From Micromonospora coriariae (lineage in GTDB: Bacteria > Actinomycetota > Actinomycetes > Mycobacteriales > Micromonosporaceae): 64,000 nt of DNA. The stretch covers positions 6,386,001-6,450,000 of the forward strand of contig NZ_LT607412.1 in assembly GCF_900091455.1 (NCBI RefSeq), in the 5' to 3' direction. Position numbers and translations under genes: made by a program. The stretch's first letter is position 1, and each line of letters begins with the position of its first letter. The notes beneath the pieces are model-generated. The model was not told the DNA's origin. It made no database searches and saw only the letters and a list, made by a program, of their open reading frames with translations. Of this stretch, positions 53,366 to 62,388 are shown piece by piece.

Positions 53366-55417
53366 TCAGGACAGCGCGAGGCGTCGCAGCGTACCGTCCG
53401 CCGCCACCTGGTAGACGTCGAGTTGGTTGGTGCCGGCCCGGAACAGCTGGTCGTCGGTGAGCAGCGCGGCGAATCGGCGTCCACCGGGATCGGCCGGCAC
53501 CACCGGCACCACCGCTCCGATCCGGCCGTTGACCGCCACCGCCAGCAGCGTGCCGTCCGGTATCCGGTCCGGCACGTCGCCCCAGACCAGCGCCGGCAGG
53601 GTGCCGGTGTCCGGATCCGTCGCCCGGAAGGCGGCCAGGTCGGCCACCCTGGCGCTGCCCCCGGCCGGACCGGCGCGTACCTCGGTGCCCACCAGGGGAT
53701 GCGGTGGCGGCAGTGGCGGTGGGGCGGGCACCCCGCCGGGGAAGGTGACCGGTTCGCCGGGGCGGTCGTAGAAGTGCTTCGTGCCGTCGGTGCGCGGGGC
53801 CTGCCGGGCGGAGCGGCCGTCGACCCGCCACGGCAGCCGGATGCTCGCCTCGTCGGCCACGGTCGGCAGCAGGTCGACGTGTTCCCAGTTGCGGTCGTCC
53901 ACCCGGCCGGACCGCTGCCCGGGCTCCTTGACGAACATCGGCACCCACGCCACCTCGCCAGCGGCGGCCTTGATGGCGTCCATCCCCCGGCCCTGGGCAC
54001 CCGCCCGGAAGCTCACCCCGTGGTCGGCGGTGACCACGACGAGGGCCTGGTCGTAGAGGCCGCTGCCGCGCAGGGTGCGCAGCGTCTCGCCGATCAGCCG
54101 GTCGGTGTAGCCGAGCTGGGCGAGGTGCCGCTGTCGGGCCAGCTCGACCCAGCCGGCGCCGTCGTTGGGCAGGTCCTCCGGGGCGTCGTACCGCGCGCCG
54201 GACGGCAGGTACGCCCACGGCGAGTGCGGCATCAGCAGGTGCAGGAAGTGCAGGGTCGGTCGGGATGCCGGCTTCAGACCAGCCAGGAAGCTGGTGAACC
54301 GGGCCGGCTGGTTGTCGTCCAGGCTGTCCCAGCGGAACTTCGGATCGGCCGGCACCGGCTCGGCGGCGTCCAGGCCGGCCTCGGCGCGGGTCTTCTCCCG
54401 GTAGGAGTCCTCCGGGTCGACCCGGGTGGGCGTCGGCCCCGCGACCTGGCCGAGCAGCTTGCCGGTTTCCCGCACGAGCACGCCGAGCCCCTGCTCCGGC
54501 GCGACCGGCTGCTCACAGCGGCTGGGCGGGCAGAGCCGGGTGATGCTCTCCTCGGCGCGGATGTCGTACAGGCCGCCGAAGGCGGTGAAGATGTTGTCCG
54601 GGTACTGCGAGTAGTGCGGCGCGACGGACCGCGCCGGGTAGCGCCCGGTGAGCATCGCCGGCAACGCGTTGGGCGTCCAGCCACTGACCCCGGTGGCGTT
54701 GCGGTACCAGGTCGAGCCCCCGGCCAGCTCGGCGAAGTGCGGGTACCGGGCCGCGTCGATCCGCCCGTCGCCGCCGAGCAGGCTGACCAGCGGCAGTTCG
54801 TCGAGGATCAGCATGACCACCGGCGGGTGGCCGCCCGTACCCTGCGCGGTGCCGGCCGCGCCGCCGTCGCCGTGCGGCAGCACCACCGCCGAGGCGGGTG
54901 AGCCGAGCAGGAAGAGCGCCACGAAGGCCACCGGCCCGACGGCGGCCAGCCGCAGCACCCGGCTCGGCGCCCGCCACCGCCGGTGCGCGGCCGCGCCGGC
55001 CACGCCGGCCAGGCCCGCGACGAGCAGCAGGGGTACGCCCCGAAGCGGCGTCACGTGCCGGCCCACCTGCACGGCCAGGGCGGCCAGCAGCAGCCCGACC
55101 AGCCCGGTGTGGGTGAGCGCGCGAGCGTTCCGGCCGGCGAGGCGGCTCAGTGAACCGAGCAAAGCCACCGGCACTGTGGGCACCACCGCCACCAGGGCGA
55201 GCAGCAGCAGGATCTGCCCCGGGTCGGCCCGGTGGAAGAGGAAGAAGTCGGGACTGCGGCCGAGCACGTCCAGCAGCGGCTGGGTCACCACCAGCCCGAC
55301 CAGCGCCACCACCTCCAGCAGGCGGCACAGCTCACCGCGCCAGCCCCGGTCCCACCGCCCGGTCACCGGCTTCGCGGCCGGCGCGCCCGGCGGGAGTGCC
55401 GACGCTGGTTCAGCCAC
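53366..55417 (-). CDS. Membrane-anchored sulfatase-fold (alkaline phosphatase superfamily) protein
   Basis: 683 residues. About 200 N-terminal residues hold four or five membrane helices. An extracytoplasmic alkaline-phosphatase-superfamily domain follows, with V-V-M-L-I-L-D-E-L-P (metal Asp), a T-P-N-A-L-P-A-M-L-T-G-R-Y-P segment in which Thr or a nearby residue takes the nucleophile position, M-P-H-S-P-W, and V-V-T-A-D-H-G-V-S-F (metal Asp-His). The usual sulfatase C-x-P-x-R is absent, so it is more like a phosphoglycerol/phosphoethanolamine transferase. It overlaps the methyltransferase gene by 8 nt. Likely role: modifying a surface polymer or lipid. Confidence 0.78.
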   Translation of the reverse strand: MAEPASALPPGAPAAKPVTGRWDRGWRGELCRLLEVVALVGLVVTQPLLDVLGRSPDFFLFHRADPGQILLLLALVAVVPTVPVALLGSLSRLAGRNARALTHTGLVGLLLAALAVQVGRHVTPLRGVPLLLVAGLAGVAGAAAHRRWRAPSRVLRLAAVGPVAFVALFLLGSPASAVVLPHGDGGAAGTAQGTGGHPPVVMLILDELPLVSLLGGDGRIDAARYPHFAELAGGSTWYRNATGVSGWTPNALPAMLTGRYPARSVAPHYSQYPDNIFTAFGGLYDIRAEESITRLCPPSRCEQPVAPEQGLGVLVRETGKLLGQVAGPTPTRVDPEDSYREKTRAEAGLDAAEPVPADPKFRWDSLDDNQPARFTSFLAGLKPASRPTLHFLHLLMPHSPWAYLPSGARYDAPEDLPNDGAGWVELARQRHLAQLGYTDRLIGETLRTLRGSGLYDQALVVVTADHGVSFRAGAQGRGMDAIKAAAGEVAWVPMFVKEPGQRSGRVDDRNWEHVDLLPTVADEASIRLPWRVDGRSARQAPRTDGTKHFYDRPGEPVTFPGGVPAPPPLPPPHPLVGTEVRAGPAGGSARVADLAAFRATDPDTGTLPALVWGDVPDRIPDGTLLAVAVNGRIGAVVPVVPADPGGRRFAALLTDDQLFRAGTNQLDVYQVAADGTLRRLALS

Positions 55418-56861
55418 CCATCACCGCCCGGTAGAGCGTGCGGGTGCCCGAGGGCAGCTCCAGACGATCGGTGATCCGTCCCCGGGCCGCGAGCAGCCGC
55501 TCGAAGGTGTCCCGCCGGTAGTCCGGAAAGAGTCCCTCGGGCTTGTTGGCGAGCAGCCGGCGGGCCATCGGATCCTCCGGATGCACGAACTCCACCACCA
55601 CCGCACCTCCCGGCGCCGTCAGCCCCGCCAGCCAGTCGATCACCTCCGGCAGCGGCACGTTGCGCCCGATCGCCAGGTGGTGCACCACGGCCAGGGCGAG
55701 CACCGCGTCCGCCGACGCCCGCTCGGCGAACCCGGCGCGCTCGACGCCCCGCCAGCCGCCACCGGGCGACGGGTCGGCCAGATCGAGCACCAGCGGCAGG
55801 ATCCGGCGGTGGCCCTCGGCCCGCAGCGCCCGGTACAGCTCGTCGACCACGGCCGGGTCCTGCTCGACGGCGACCACATAGTCGGCGTGCCCGGCCGCCA
55901 GCCGGGCGTACCGGCCGTCGTTGGCGCCGAGGTCGAGCACCAGGCGCGGCCGGGCGCCGGCGGTCAGCGCGGCGGACACGAACCGCTCCTTGGCCGCCCG
56001 GTCCTGGGCGGAGTAGCCGCAGGTGCGCTGGTAGTCCGACCAGTGGCTGCCCGCCGGGCGACGGTCCAGCTTGCGGACGAGTTTCTCGATGCCACGCACG
56101 GTGGCCAGCAGCAGCTCCCGGGAGTAGCCGGCGGCCCGCAGCTGGGCGCGTACGTCGGTGGTGCTGGCGGCGGCGTTGCGTTGCTGCATCGCGCCGTGCA
56201 GGTGCACGTGGGTCAGTACGCCGGGGCGCAGCCGGCGGGCTCCGGCGAAGAGCGGGCGGAGCTGGTCGGCCTCGATGCCGTCGACCCGGGCGCGCAGCCA
56301 GGACTGGAAGTCCACCCCCAGGTGGGCGGTGAGCAGCAGCGGGTAGAGCACGGTCTGGCAGAACTGCCGGTAGCCGGCCCACGGCTCGCCGTCGCGTACC
56401 GGTTCGAAGGAGCCGATGTCGATGAAGACCGCCTCGGCGCCGCGCCACTGCAGGTTGTAGGCCGAGCCGTCCTTGGTGGTGAACCCGTCGGCGAGCGCGG
56501 CGCGCAGGATCTCCAGGTGCAGCAGCGCGGCGTCGCGCAGCATGGTGAAGGACCACTCGTACGGGTGGGAAACGAAGGGGATGCGTTCGTGGCGCAGCAC
56601 CGCCGCCCACGGATCTGCGGCGGACGCGGGCACCAGCGCCGGTGGCGCGTCCTCGGTGGCGCAGACCTTGCCCGCGGCAACCAGCGCCGGAAAGAAGGCG
56701 GTGGCTCGCAGCGCCCGCCAGTGCTCGGCGGCCTGCGCGTCGAGCCCACGCAGCACCTCGTTGCCGACGTGGAAGACCCGGTTGGCCGGGTCGCGGAAGG
56801 AGGCCGGCTCGGGCCGGGCCGCCGCGGGTGAGATCGCCATCGCCGGGACCGGCCGACTCAC
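55410..56861 (-). CDS. SAM-dependent methyltransferase domain protein
   Basis: About 483 residues. The first half (V-F-H-V-G-N-E-V-L-R-G-L, then F-I-D-I-G-S-F-E-P) has no assigned function. The second half is a class I methyltransferase with L-V-L-D-L-G-A-N-D-G-R-Y-A-R as SAM motif I, V-V-A-V-E-Q-D-P and A-L-A-V-V-H-H-L-A. The GTG at 56861 overlaps the upstream stop by 4 nt (GTGA) and was preferred for coupling; ATG 56840 is the alternative. It forms an operon with the 49-residue protein upstream and the sulfatase-fold protein downstream, probably acting in cell-envelope biosynthesis. Confidence 0.78.
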   Translation of the reverse strand: MSRPVPAMAISPAAARPEPASFRDPANRVFHVGNEVLRGLDAQAAEHWRALRATAFFPALVAAGKVCATEDAPPALVPASAADPWAAVLRHERIPFVSHPYEWSFTMLRDAALLHLEILRAALADGFTTKDGSAYNLQWRGAEAVFIDIGSFEPVRDGEPWAGYRQFCQTVLYPLLLTAHLGVDFQSWLRARVDGIEADQLRPLFAGARRLRPGVLTHVHLHGAMQQRNAAASTTDVRAQLRAAGYSRELLLATVRGIEKLVRKLDRRPAGSHWSDYQRTCGYSAQDRAAKERFVSAALTAGARPRLVLDLGANDGRYARLAAGHADYVVAVEQDPAVVDELYRALRAEGHRRILPLVLDLADPSPGGGWRGVERAGFAERASADAVLALAVVHHLAIGRNVPLPEVIDWLAGLTAPGGAVVVEFVHPEDPMARRLLANKPEGLFPDYRRDTFERLLAARGRITDRLELPSGTRTLYRAVMGG

Positions 56862-57007
56862 CGCTGGTCGGTGGGCTGTCGGCGGAACCGGTCGACCAGG
56901 CGTCGCCAGTAGAGTTTGGCGGCGACCGCGGCCCCGGCCACCCCGCCCACGACCGCCTGCACGATCAGGCTGCCGGATCCCGCGTCCAGGTAGGCCAGAT
57001 GGATCAC
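56858..57007 (-). CDS. Small conserved membrane protein (49 residues)
   Basis: The GTG at 57007 follows GGAG. The product begins I-H-L-A-Y-L-D-A-G-S-G-S-L-I-V-Q-A and continues with a Gly/Ala-rich helix (V-V-G-G-V-A-G-A-A-V-A-A-K) and a basic tail (Y-W-R-R-L-V-D-R-F-R-R). This pattern of an A-Y-L-D-P/A-G-S-G-S start before a single helix recurs in small proteins next to envelope-polymer genes. First gene of the three-gene operon, overlapping the methyltransferase start by 4 nt. Confidence 0.7.
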   Translation of the reverse strand: MIHLAYLDAGSGSLIVQAVVGGVAGAAVAAKLYWRRLVDRFRRQPTDQR

Positions 57008-57094
57008 CGATCGCTCCTTCACTCGCCGTCTCGACACCGGAGTCCCGGGCGTACAGCGGTGAGGCTTTTTGACCCAGAAAGCCGGACTTGTCCC

Positions 57095-57530
57095 TCACCG
57101 TACGCCGATCGTCCTCGCCGTAGCGGACACATCGGCGTACTCCCAGCCTCGCCACAGAAAGCGACAGCACCGACGGCTGGACGAGGCGTGTGCCGGCACC
57201 GCGACCGTGCCGTGGTGGGCCTCCACCACCGCCGCCACGATCGCCAGGCCGAGGCCGGTGCTGCCGTGTGTGCCCGGGACCGGGAGCTGTCGCCGCGGGC
57301 GAACCTCGCGAACATCTCCGGTTGCAGCTCCGCCGGCACTCCGGGCCCGTCGTCGGCGACGGTGAGCACGGCCGCGTCCCCCTCGACGTTCAACGTGGTC
57401 GTCACCACCGTGCCGGGCGGGTGCACCCCGGCGTTGGCCAGCAGGTTCGCCACCACCTGGTGCAGCCGGGCGGCGTCGCCAGGAACCCGGATCACCACCT
57501 CGGGAAGGTCGAGCCGCCAGGCATGTCCCC
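57095..57530 (-). pseudogene. Decayed sensor histidine kinase (ATPase domain remnant)
   Basis: One frame encodes D-A-A-R-L-H-Q-V-V-A-N-L-L-A-N-A (N box, asparagines present), V-L-T-V-A-D-D-G-P-G-V (G1 box) and F-A-R-F-A-R-G-D-S-S-R-S-R, then breaks. The continuation H-G-S-T-G-L-G-L-A-I-V-A-A-V-V-E-A-H-H-G (G2 box) is in another frame, giving a frameshift near 57264-57270 in an ACACAC run. The sensor, membrane and H-box regions are missing, and the C-terminal end is degenerate. No adjacent response-regulator gene is left. Confidence 0.75.
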
Positions 57531-57637
57531 CATCGTGGGCGCGGTGGCTGTGGCACGCCTCTGCGGCACCTGTGTGCCAGCTGTGCGGACGGGTCGGCGG
57601 CGGATGGGTGTCACCGCCGGTCAGCCCCGCCGTGGGG

Positions 57638-57868
57638 TCACTCGGACACCCCGTACGGGTCGGTGCGCACGAACCGCATGCTCCAGCCGCCCACGCCGTC
57701 GGGCCGGTCGCGCTCGTAGAGGTGGTCGGGCCCGGCCTGCACCGGCCCTGTGCCGTCCGGGTGCCGCATGATCCAACGCGGCGGCGGGGCGCCGTCCGGG
57801 CCGGCCGGCACGTCCCGGACCAGGCCGTCGGCAGGCCCGCCGACGAAGCGTACGGTGACCTCGCCCAT
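57638..57868 (-). CDS. Small conserved hypothetical protein (76 residues)
   Basis: ATG 57868 follows GAGGGGACG. The protein starts V-T-V-R-F-V-G-G-P-A-D-G-L-V-R-D-V-P and is probably a small beta-barrel; Y-E-R-D and W-S-M-R-F-V follow. The F-x-G-G-P-x-D-G motif is familiar from short actinobacterial proteins of unknown function. Confidence 0.6.
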   Translation of the reverse strand: MGEVTVRFVGGPADGLVRDVPAGPDGAPPPRWIMRHPDGTGPVQAGPDHLYERDRPDGVGGWSMRFVRTDPYGVSE

Positions 57869-57994
57869 CGCCGCGTCCCCTCGGGTGACCGTGCCGGCAC
57901 GTCCGGTGACACCGGCCCTGGCTCGCAAGCTACCGCACCCAGCGTCGGTGCCGCAGCGGGTGCGCAGGCCCCGCGGCTCACGATTCGCCCGACG

Positions 57995-58020
57995 GTTTGC
58001 CCAGTTCGGGGGCCGGGTAC
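57995..58020 (+). promoter_or_regulatory. SigB/SigF-type promoter of the protein kinase gene
   Basis: GTTT (57995-57998), a 16-bp spacer and GGGTAC (58015-58020), 48 bp before the kinase ATG. Confidence 0.55.
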
Positions 58021-58068
58021 CGCGAACGGAGCAACCGCCGCCGGCGGGACGAGGGCGAGGAGCGGTCG

Positions 58069-59019
<951 letters not shown>

Positions 59020-59028
59020 CCGCTCGGC

Positions 59029-59053
59029 GTTTCGCTGCGCGCCGGCCGGGAAG
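59029..59053 (+). promoter_or_regulatory. Possible SigB/SigF-type promoter (weak)
   Basis: GTTT (59029-59032), a 15-bp spacer and GGGAAG (59048-59053), 29 bp before the OsmC-like ATG. Two mismatches in the -10. Confidence 0.3.
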
Positions 59054-59082
59054 TCGGGTCGGTGAGCGACGGGAGGAACGCG

Positions 59083-59508
59083 ATGCCGGATCCGAGTTCC
59101 TGGCTGCATGAGGCCACCGCGACCGCCGAGGGCGGCCACGTACGCACCGACGATGGCGGACTCTCCTCCGCGCTGGCCTCGCCGCTGGCAGCGCACTGCA
59201 CCGGGTTGAGGCCGGAGCAGTTGTTGGCCGCCGCCTTCGCGTCCTGCCTGCACCACGCGGCGGTGGAGGCGGCCGGGGAGATCACCGACGAGTCGCACAC
59301 CGTTCAGGTGCGGGCCGAGGCGAAGCTGGGGCGCGACGACGATGGTCTCTACCGGGCCGATGTGCACGCCTCGATCTCCTCGGCGGGGCTGAGCCGGCAG
59401 CAGCTGGCCGATCTGGTCGAGTACGCCGACCGGCTCTGGCCGTTCTCCAGTGGCGACAACAGCCGGCACCGGTTGACCGTCACCCCGGCCGAGAACGGCC
59501 GGCACTGA
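59083..59508 (+). CDS. OsmC/Ohr-like protein lacking the resolving cysteine
   Basis: 141 residues. G-L-R-P-E-Q-L-L-A-A-A-F-A-S-C-L is the peroxidatic-cysteine motif (Cys55) of OsmC/Ohr hydroperoxide reductases. The second, resolving cysteine of Ohr, in V-C-P-Y-S, is here L-W-P-F-S, so the usual disulfide cycle cannot form; Cys39 might substitute. It may reduce organic hydroperoxides with a different partner or have changed function. ATG 59083 follows GGGAGGAAC; a GTG at 59062 is less likely. Confidence 0.8.
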   Translation: MPDPSSWLHEATATAEGGHVRTDDGGLSSALASPLAAHCTGLRPEQLLAAAFASCLHHAAVEAAGEITDESHTVQVRAEAKLGRDDDGLYRADVHASISSAGLSRQQLADLVEYADRLWPFSSGDNSRHRLTVTPAENGRH

Positions 59509-59753
59509 TCTGGTCGCCACCCGGGTCGTCGGTCCACCGAACGGCCACGCCCAGGTCCCGGGTGTTCGTTGGACCGGGCATCGGCCATAAGGATGAGTGG
59601 TGACGGGCCGCCGAAGAGGATGCCGCTGGCGTTGACGGCGACCGACTTCGGCCGGCGAATCGGGAATACCCGGCTGACCCGAAGGGCGTAGTTGATCAGC
59701 TTTGCGGAGCTGTTGCCCCCTATTGTCGCCAAGATCGGGGCAAATTGTGGCGC

Positions 59754-59778
59754 ATGCCACCGTACGGGCCGGTGGCAT
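59754..59778. promoter_or_regulatory. 9-bp inverted repeat upstream of the exported protein gene
   Basis: ATGCCACCG and CGGTGGCAT flank a 7-bp centre, 28 bp before the GTG start. It could be an operator or an mRNA hairpin. A shorter GCCCC/GGGGC pair lies just upstream. The 298 bp between the OsmC-like and this gene show no other feature. Confidence 0.45.
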
Positions 59779-59806
59779 CGGGAAAGCAGTTCTCTAGCCT
59801 CGGCGA

Positions 59807-60655
59807 GTGCATCGCGACGACCCCTCCGACCAGAAGCTGACCGACGCGCGCCCGACCGCCCTTTCGAGCGACGCCGCATCAACCGAACGGACGATCGGCC
59901 GTCACCGGGCCGCCGAACCACCCCGCCGCGCCCTGCTCGGCTCGACCTCGCTCCGGGTGGCCCTGGCCACCGGTGTCACCTGCTGCCTGAGCCTGGTCGC
60001 GGTCGCCACCGCCCGGGGCGGCGAGGACAGCGTCCGCCCCGCGGAGCCGCTGGCCGAGGCGATTGCCAACCGCGCCGCCATCGCCGACGAGCGCGCCTCC
60101 CGGTCGCTGGACCGCGACGCCGCGCCCGCGCGGATCATGCCCAGCCCGACCCCGAAGCCCACCCCCACCCGCACCGCCGTGCGCAAGGCGGTCAAGAAGC
60201 CGGTCAAGCCACGCCGACCCCGACCGGTCGCCGGACTCGACCAGGCCCAGATGGACAACGCCAAGATCATCGTGGACGTCGGGCTGGAGATGAAGATGCC
60301 GCGCCGCGCGCTGGTGGTGGCACTGGCCACCGCCATGCAGGAGAGCAACCTCTACAACCTGGCCAGCGACGTGCTGCCGGAGTCGGCGCAGTACCCGAAC
60401 CAGGGCAGCGGCTCCGACCACGACTCGGTCGGCCTGTTCCAGCAGCGGCCCAGCAGCGGCTGGGGCACGGTGGCCGAGCTGATGCGCCCGTCGTACGCCG
60501 CGCGGGCCTTCTACGAGGCGCTCAACGAGATCCCGGGCTGGCAGGACATGAGCGTCACCGCCGCCGCCCAGGCCGTGCAGATCTCCGCCTTCCCCGACGC
60601 GTACGCCCAGCACGAGGAGCGGGCGACGACCGTCGCGGCGGCCCTCACCACCTGA
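59807..60655 (+). CDS. Exported protein with transglycosylase-like C-terminal domain
   Basis: 282 residues. About 45 basic residues precede one hydrophobic helix (V-A-L-A-T-G-V-T-C-C-L-S-L-V-A-V-A), then a long Pro/Arg/Lys-rich linker (residues about 85-140). The last 140 residues carry M-Q-E-S-N-L-Y-N-L, D-H-D-S-V-G-L-F-Q-Q-R-P and A-A-Q-A-V-Q-I-S-A-F-P. The E-S-x-L and G-L-x-Q elements recall lysozyme-fold transglycosylases, and this actinobacterial domain often accompanies cell-wall hydrolases. Probably anchored and acting on peptidoglycan. The GTG start at 59807 is the first in the frame. Confidence 0.72.
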   Translation: MHRDDPSDQKLTDARPTALSSDAASTERTIGRHRAAEPPRRALLGSTSLRVALATGVTCCLSLVAVATARGGEDSVRPAEPLAEAIANRAAIADERASRSLDRDAAPARIMPSPTPKPTPTRTAVRKAVKKPVKPRRPRPVAGLDQAQMDNAKIIVDVGLEMKMPRRALVVALATAMQESNLYNLASDVLPESAQYPNQGSGSDHDSVGLFQQRPSSGWGTVAELMRPSYAARAFYEALNEIPGWQDMSVTAAAQAVQISAFPDAYAQHEERATTVAAALTT

Positions 60656-60699
60656 GCGCGGACGGTGGTCGCCAGGCGACCGTCGACCCGCGGTGCGTG

Positions 60700-61242
60700 T
60701 CAGCGGCTGTGCGCGCCGTCCCGCCCGGCCGGCGGCTCCATGCCCACGTCCCGACCGCCGGCGGCCACCCGCGTCGCCGGTACGCCCGTGCCCGCCGCCG
60801 CGGTCGGGGTGTCGGTGGGTACCGGCTCGGCGGTCAGGCCGTCGAGAATCTCGTCCACCCGCGCCTCGCGTCGCCGTCGGGCGTCCAGCGCCGCCTCGAA
60901 GTCGCGCCGGGCCTGCATGGCCTCCGCGTACGCCCGCTCGCGTACCTGCCGGGCCTCCTCGCGGGCCTCGTCCAGCTCGATCCGGGCCTGGGCCAGGATC
61001 TCGGCCGCCTCCCGCCGCACCCCGTCGCCAGCGCGCCGGGTGTTCGCGGCGTCGCCCAGATCCAGCCGCTGGAGCAGCCCGCTGAGCCAGGTCGCCTCCT
61101 CGCGGATCTCGTCCCAGACCCGGGCGGTCCCGGCGGCGCCCTCCGCCCGCGCCGCGAGCCGGGACAACCGGATCCCCAGCTCATCCAGGCAGGAGTCCAC
61201 CTGCCGCTGGTCGTAACCGGTCTCAACGACGGAGAACCTCAT
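60700..61242 (-). CDS. DivIVA-like coiled-coil protein
   Basis: 180 residues. It starts M-R-F-S-V-V-E-T-G-Y-D-Q-R-Q-V-D-S-C-L-D-E-L, the Y-D-x-x-Q-V-D module of DivIVA/Wag31-type proteins, followed by a long charged coiled coil (A-Q-A-R-I-E-L-D-E-A-R-E-E-A-R-Q and more) and a flexible Pro/Gly tail. Full-length DivIVA has a longer coiled coil, so this is a relative that may mark membrane curvature or organise partners. GGGGGCGA lies before the ATG at 61242; the longer upstream frame is not supported. Confidence 0.78.
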   Translation of the reverse strand: MRFSVVETGYDQRQVDSCLDELGIRLSRLAARAEGAAGTARVWDEIREEATWLSGLLQRLDLGDAANTRRAGDGVRREAAEILAQARIELDEAREEARQVRERAYAEAMQARRDFEAALDARRRREARVDEILDGLTAEPVPTDTPTAAAGTGVPATRVAAGGRDVGMEPPAGRDGAHSR

Positions 61243-61409
61243 GCTGTCGCCCCCCAGGCAGCTGCTGTTTCTTCCCACCTGGATCCTCGGTCGCGACGGG
61301 AGCGGCCGAGGGGGTTCGGGAAAATTGTTCAGCATCCGAGCACGCGGGGCGCGGCGATCGGCGATCCCCGGGCCGGCGTGGATGATGCCGCCCGGTCCCG
61401 CCGGAGACG

Positions 61410-61856
61410 TCAGGCGCGCTTCGGCAGCACGACCACCCGGCCGAAGAACTCGTCGATGCGGCGCACCACCTCGTTGAAGTCGTCCAGGTCGATCGGCTTG
61501 GTGACGTACGCGTTGGCCTGCAGCGTGTAGCTGCCCACGATGTCGGTGTCCGCGTTCGACGTGGTCAGCACCACGATGGGGATGGTCCGCAGGTCCTCGT
61601 CCTGCTTCACCGCGCCGAGCACCTGCCGCCCGTCCATCCGGGGCATGTTCAGGTCCAGCAGGATGACGTCCGGCCGGCGGGCATTCAGGTGCCGCCCCTC
61701 GGCGCGGAGGAACTCCATCGCCTCCTCGCCGTCGCTCACCACGTCGATGACCTTGTCCACATCGGAGTCCGCCAAGGCTTCCTCGATCATCAGCACGTCG
61801 CCCGGGTCGTCGTCCACCACCAGGATGCGTACCGGATGCGGGCTGTCTGCGCCCAT
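61410..61856 (-). CDS. Single-domain response regulator (CheY/Rcp1-like)
   Basis: 148 residues, a receiver domain only. V-V-D-D-D-P-G-D is the acidic pocket, L-L-D-L-N-M-P-R-M-D-G has the phosphoryl-accepting Asp (about 68), V-L-T-T-S-N the switch Thr, and V-T-K-P-I the conserved Lys. The Rcp1-like group often works with phytochrome-type kinases, but none is visible. AGGCAGG precedes the ATG. Upstream in the same direction are the STAS and B12-binding genes. Confidence 0.92.
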   Translation of the reverse strand: MGADSPHPVRILVVDDDPGDVLMIEEALADSDVDKVIDVVSDGEEAMEFLRAEGRHLNARRPDVILLDLNMPRMDGRQVLGAVKQDEDLRTIPIVVLTTSNADTDIVGSYTLQANAYVTKPIDLDDFNEVVRRIDEFFGRVVVLPKRA

Positions 61857-61924
61857 CACTACCTGCCTCGGCTCAGCGGGGACGGGACCAGACGGTCACC
61901 GTGTCGGCGGGGAAATCTAGCCCA

Positions 61925-62272
61925 TCAGGGGGCGCTGTGGGCCGCCGGGTCGACGGCGTCCGGTTGGTAGTGCAACACGTCGGCGAGGCCGGTGACCCGC
62001 AACACCCGCTCGACCCGCCCGGTGGCGCCGGTGAGCCGCAACCAGCCGCCCTCGGCGGCGGCCCGGTTGTCCCCCCGCACGAACACGGCCATGCCGGTGG
62101 AGTCGCAGAAGGTGAGATCGGTGAGGTCGAGCAGGACGCGGCTCTCGCCCGCGTCGGCAAGCCGGTCGATCGCGGCGGCCAGCTCGGGCGCGGTGCTCAG
62201 ATCAAGCTCACCGGCGAGCCTCAGGCAGTAGCCATCGCCGTCGCGCCCGGCGTGCCTGACGCTGAACGTCAC
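61925..62272 (-). CDS. STAS-domain anti-sigma factor antagonist (intact)
   Basis: 115 residues, a single STAS domain with T-F-C-D-S-T-G-M-A, the D-S-x-G motif whose Ser is phosphorylated by RsbW-like kinases. Unlike the two fused STAS domains near the start of the window, this one keeps the acceptor serine. The GTG at 62272 follows GAGGGGGAG. A -10-like TATACT lies at 62326-62321 on the minus strand. The PP2C phosphatase about 1.2 kb upstream could be its dephosphorylating partner. Confidence 0.88.
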   Translation of the reverse strand: MTFSVRHAGRDGDGYCLRLAGELDLSTAPELAAAIDRLADAGESRVLLDLTDLTFCDSTGMAVFVRGDNRAAAEGGWLRLTGATGRVERVLRVTGLADVLHYQPDAVDPAAHSAP

Positions 62273-62388
62273 CGTGCTCCCCCTCGCTCCACCGTTGGGT
62301 GGGACGTTTGCAGTGCGGCAAGTATAAGCAGGGGCACCCGGCCGAGCGCATGGCGCGGTGATCGGCAGCGAACGCCGCAGGTCGGCGA

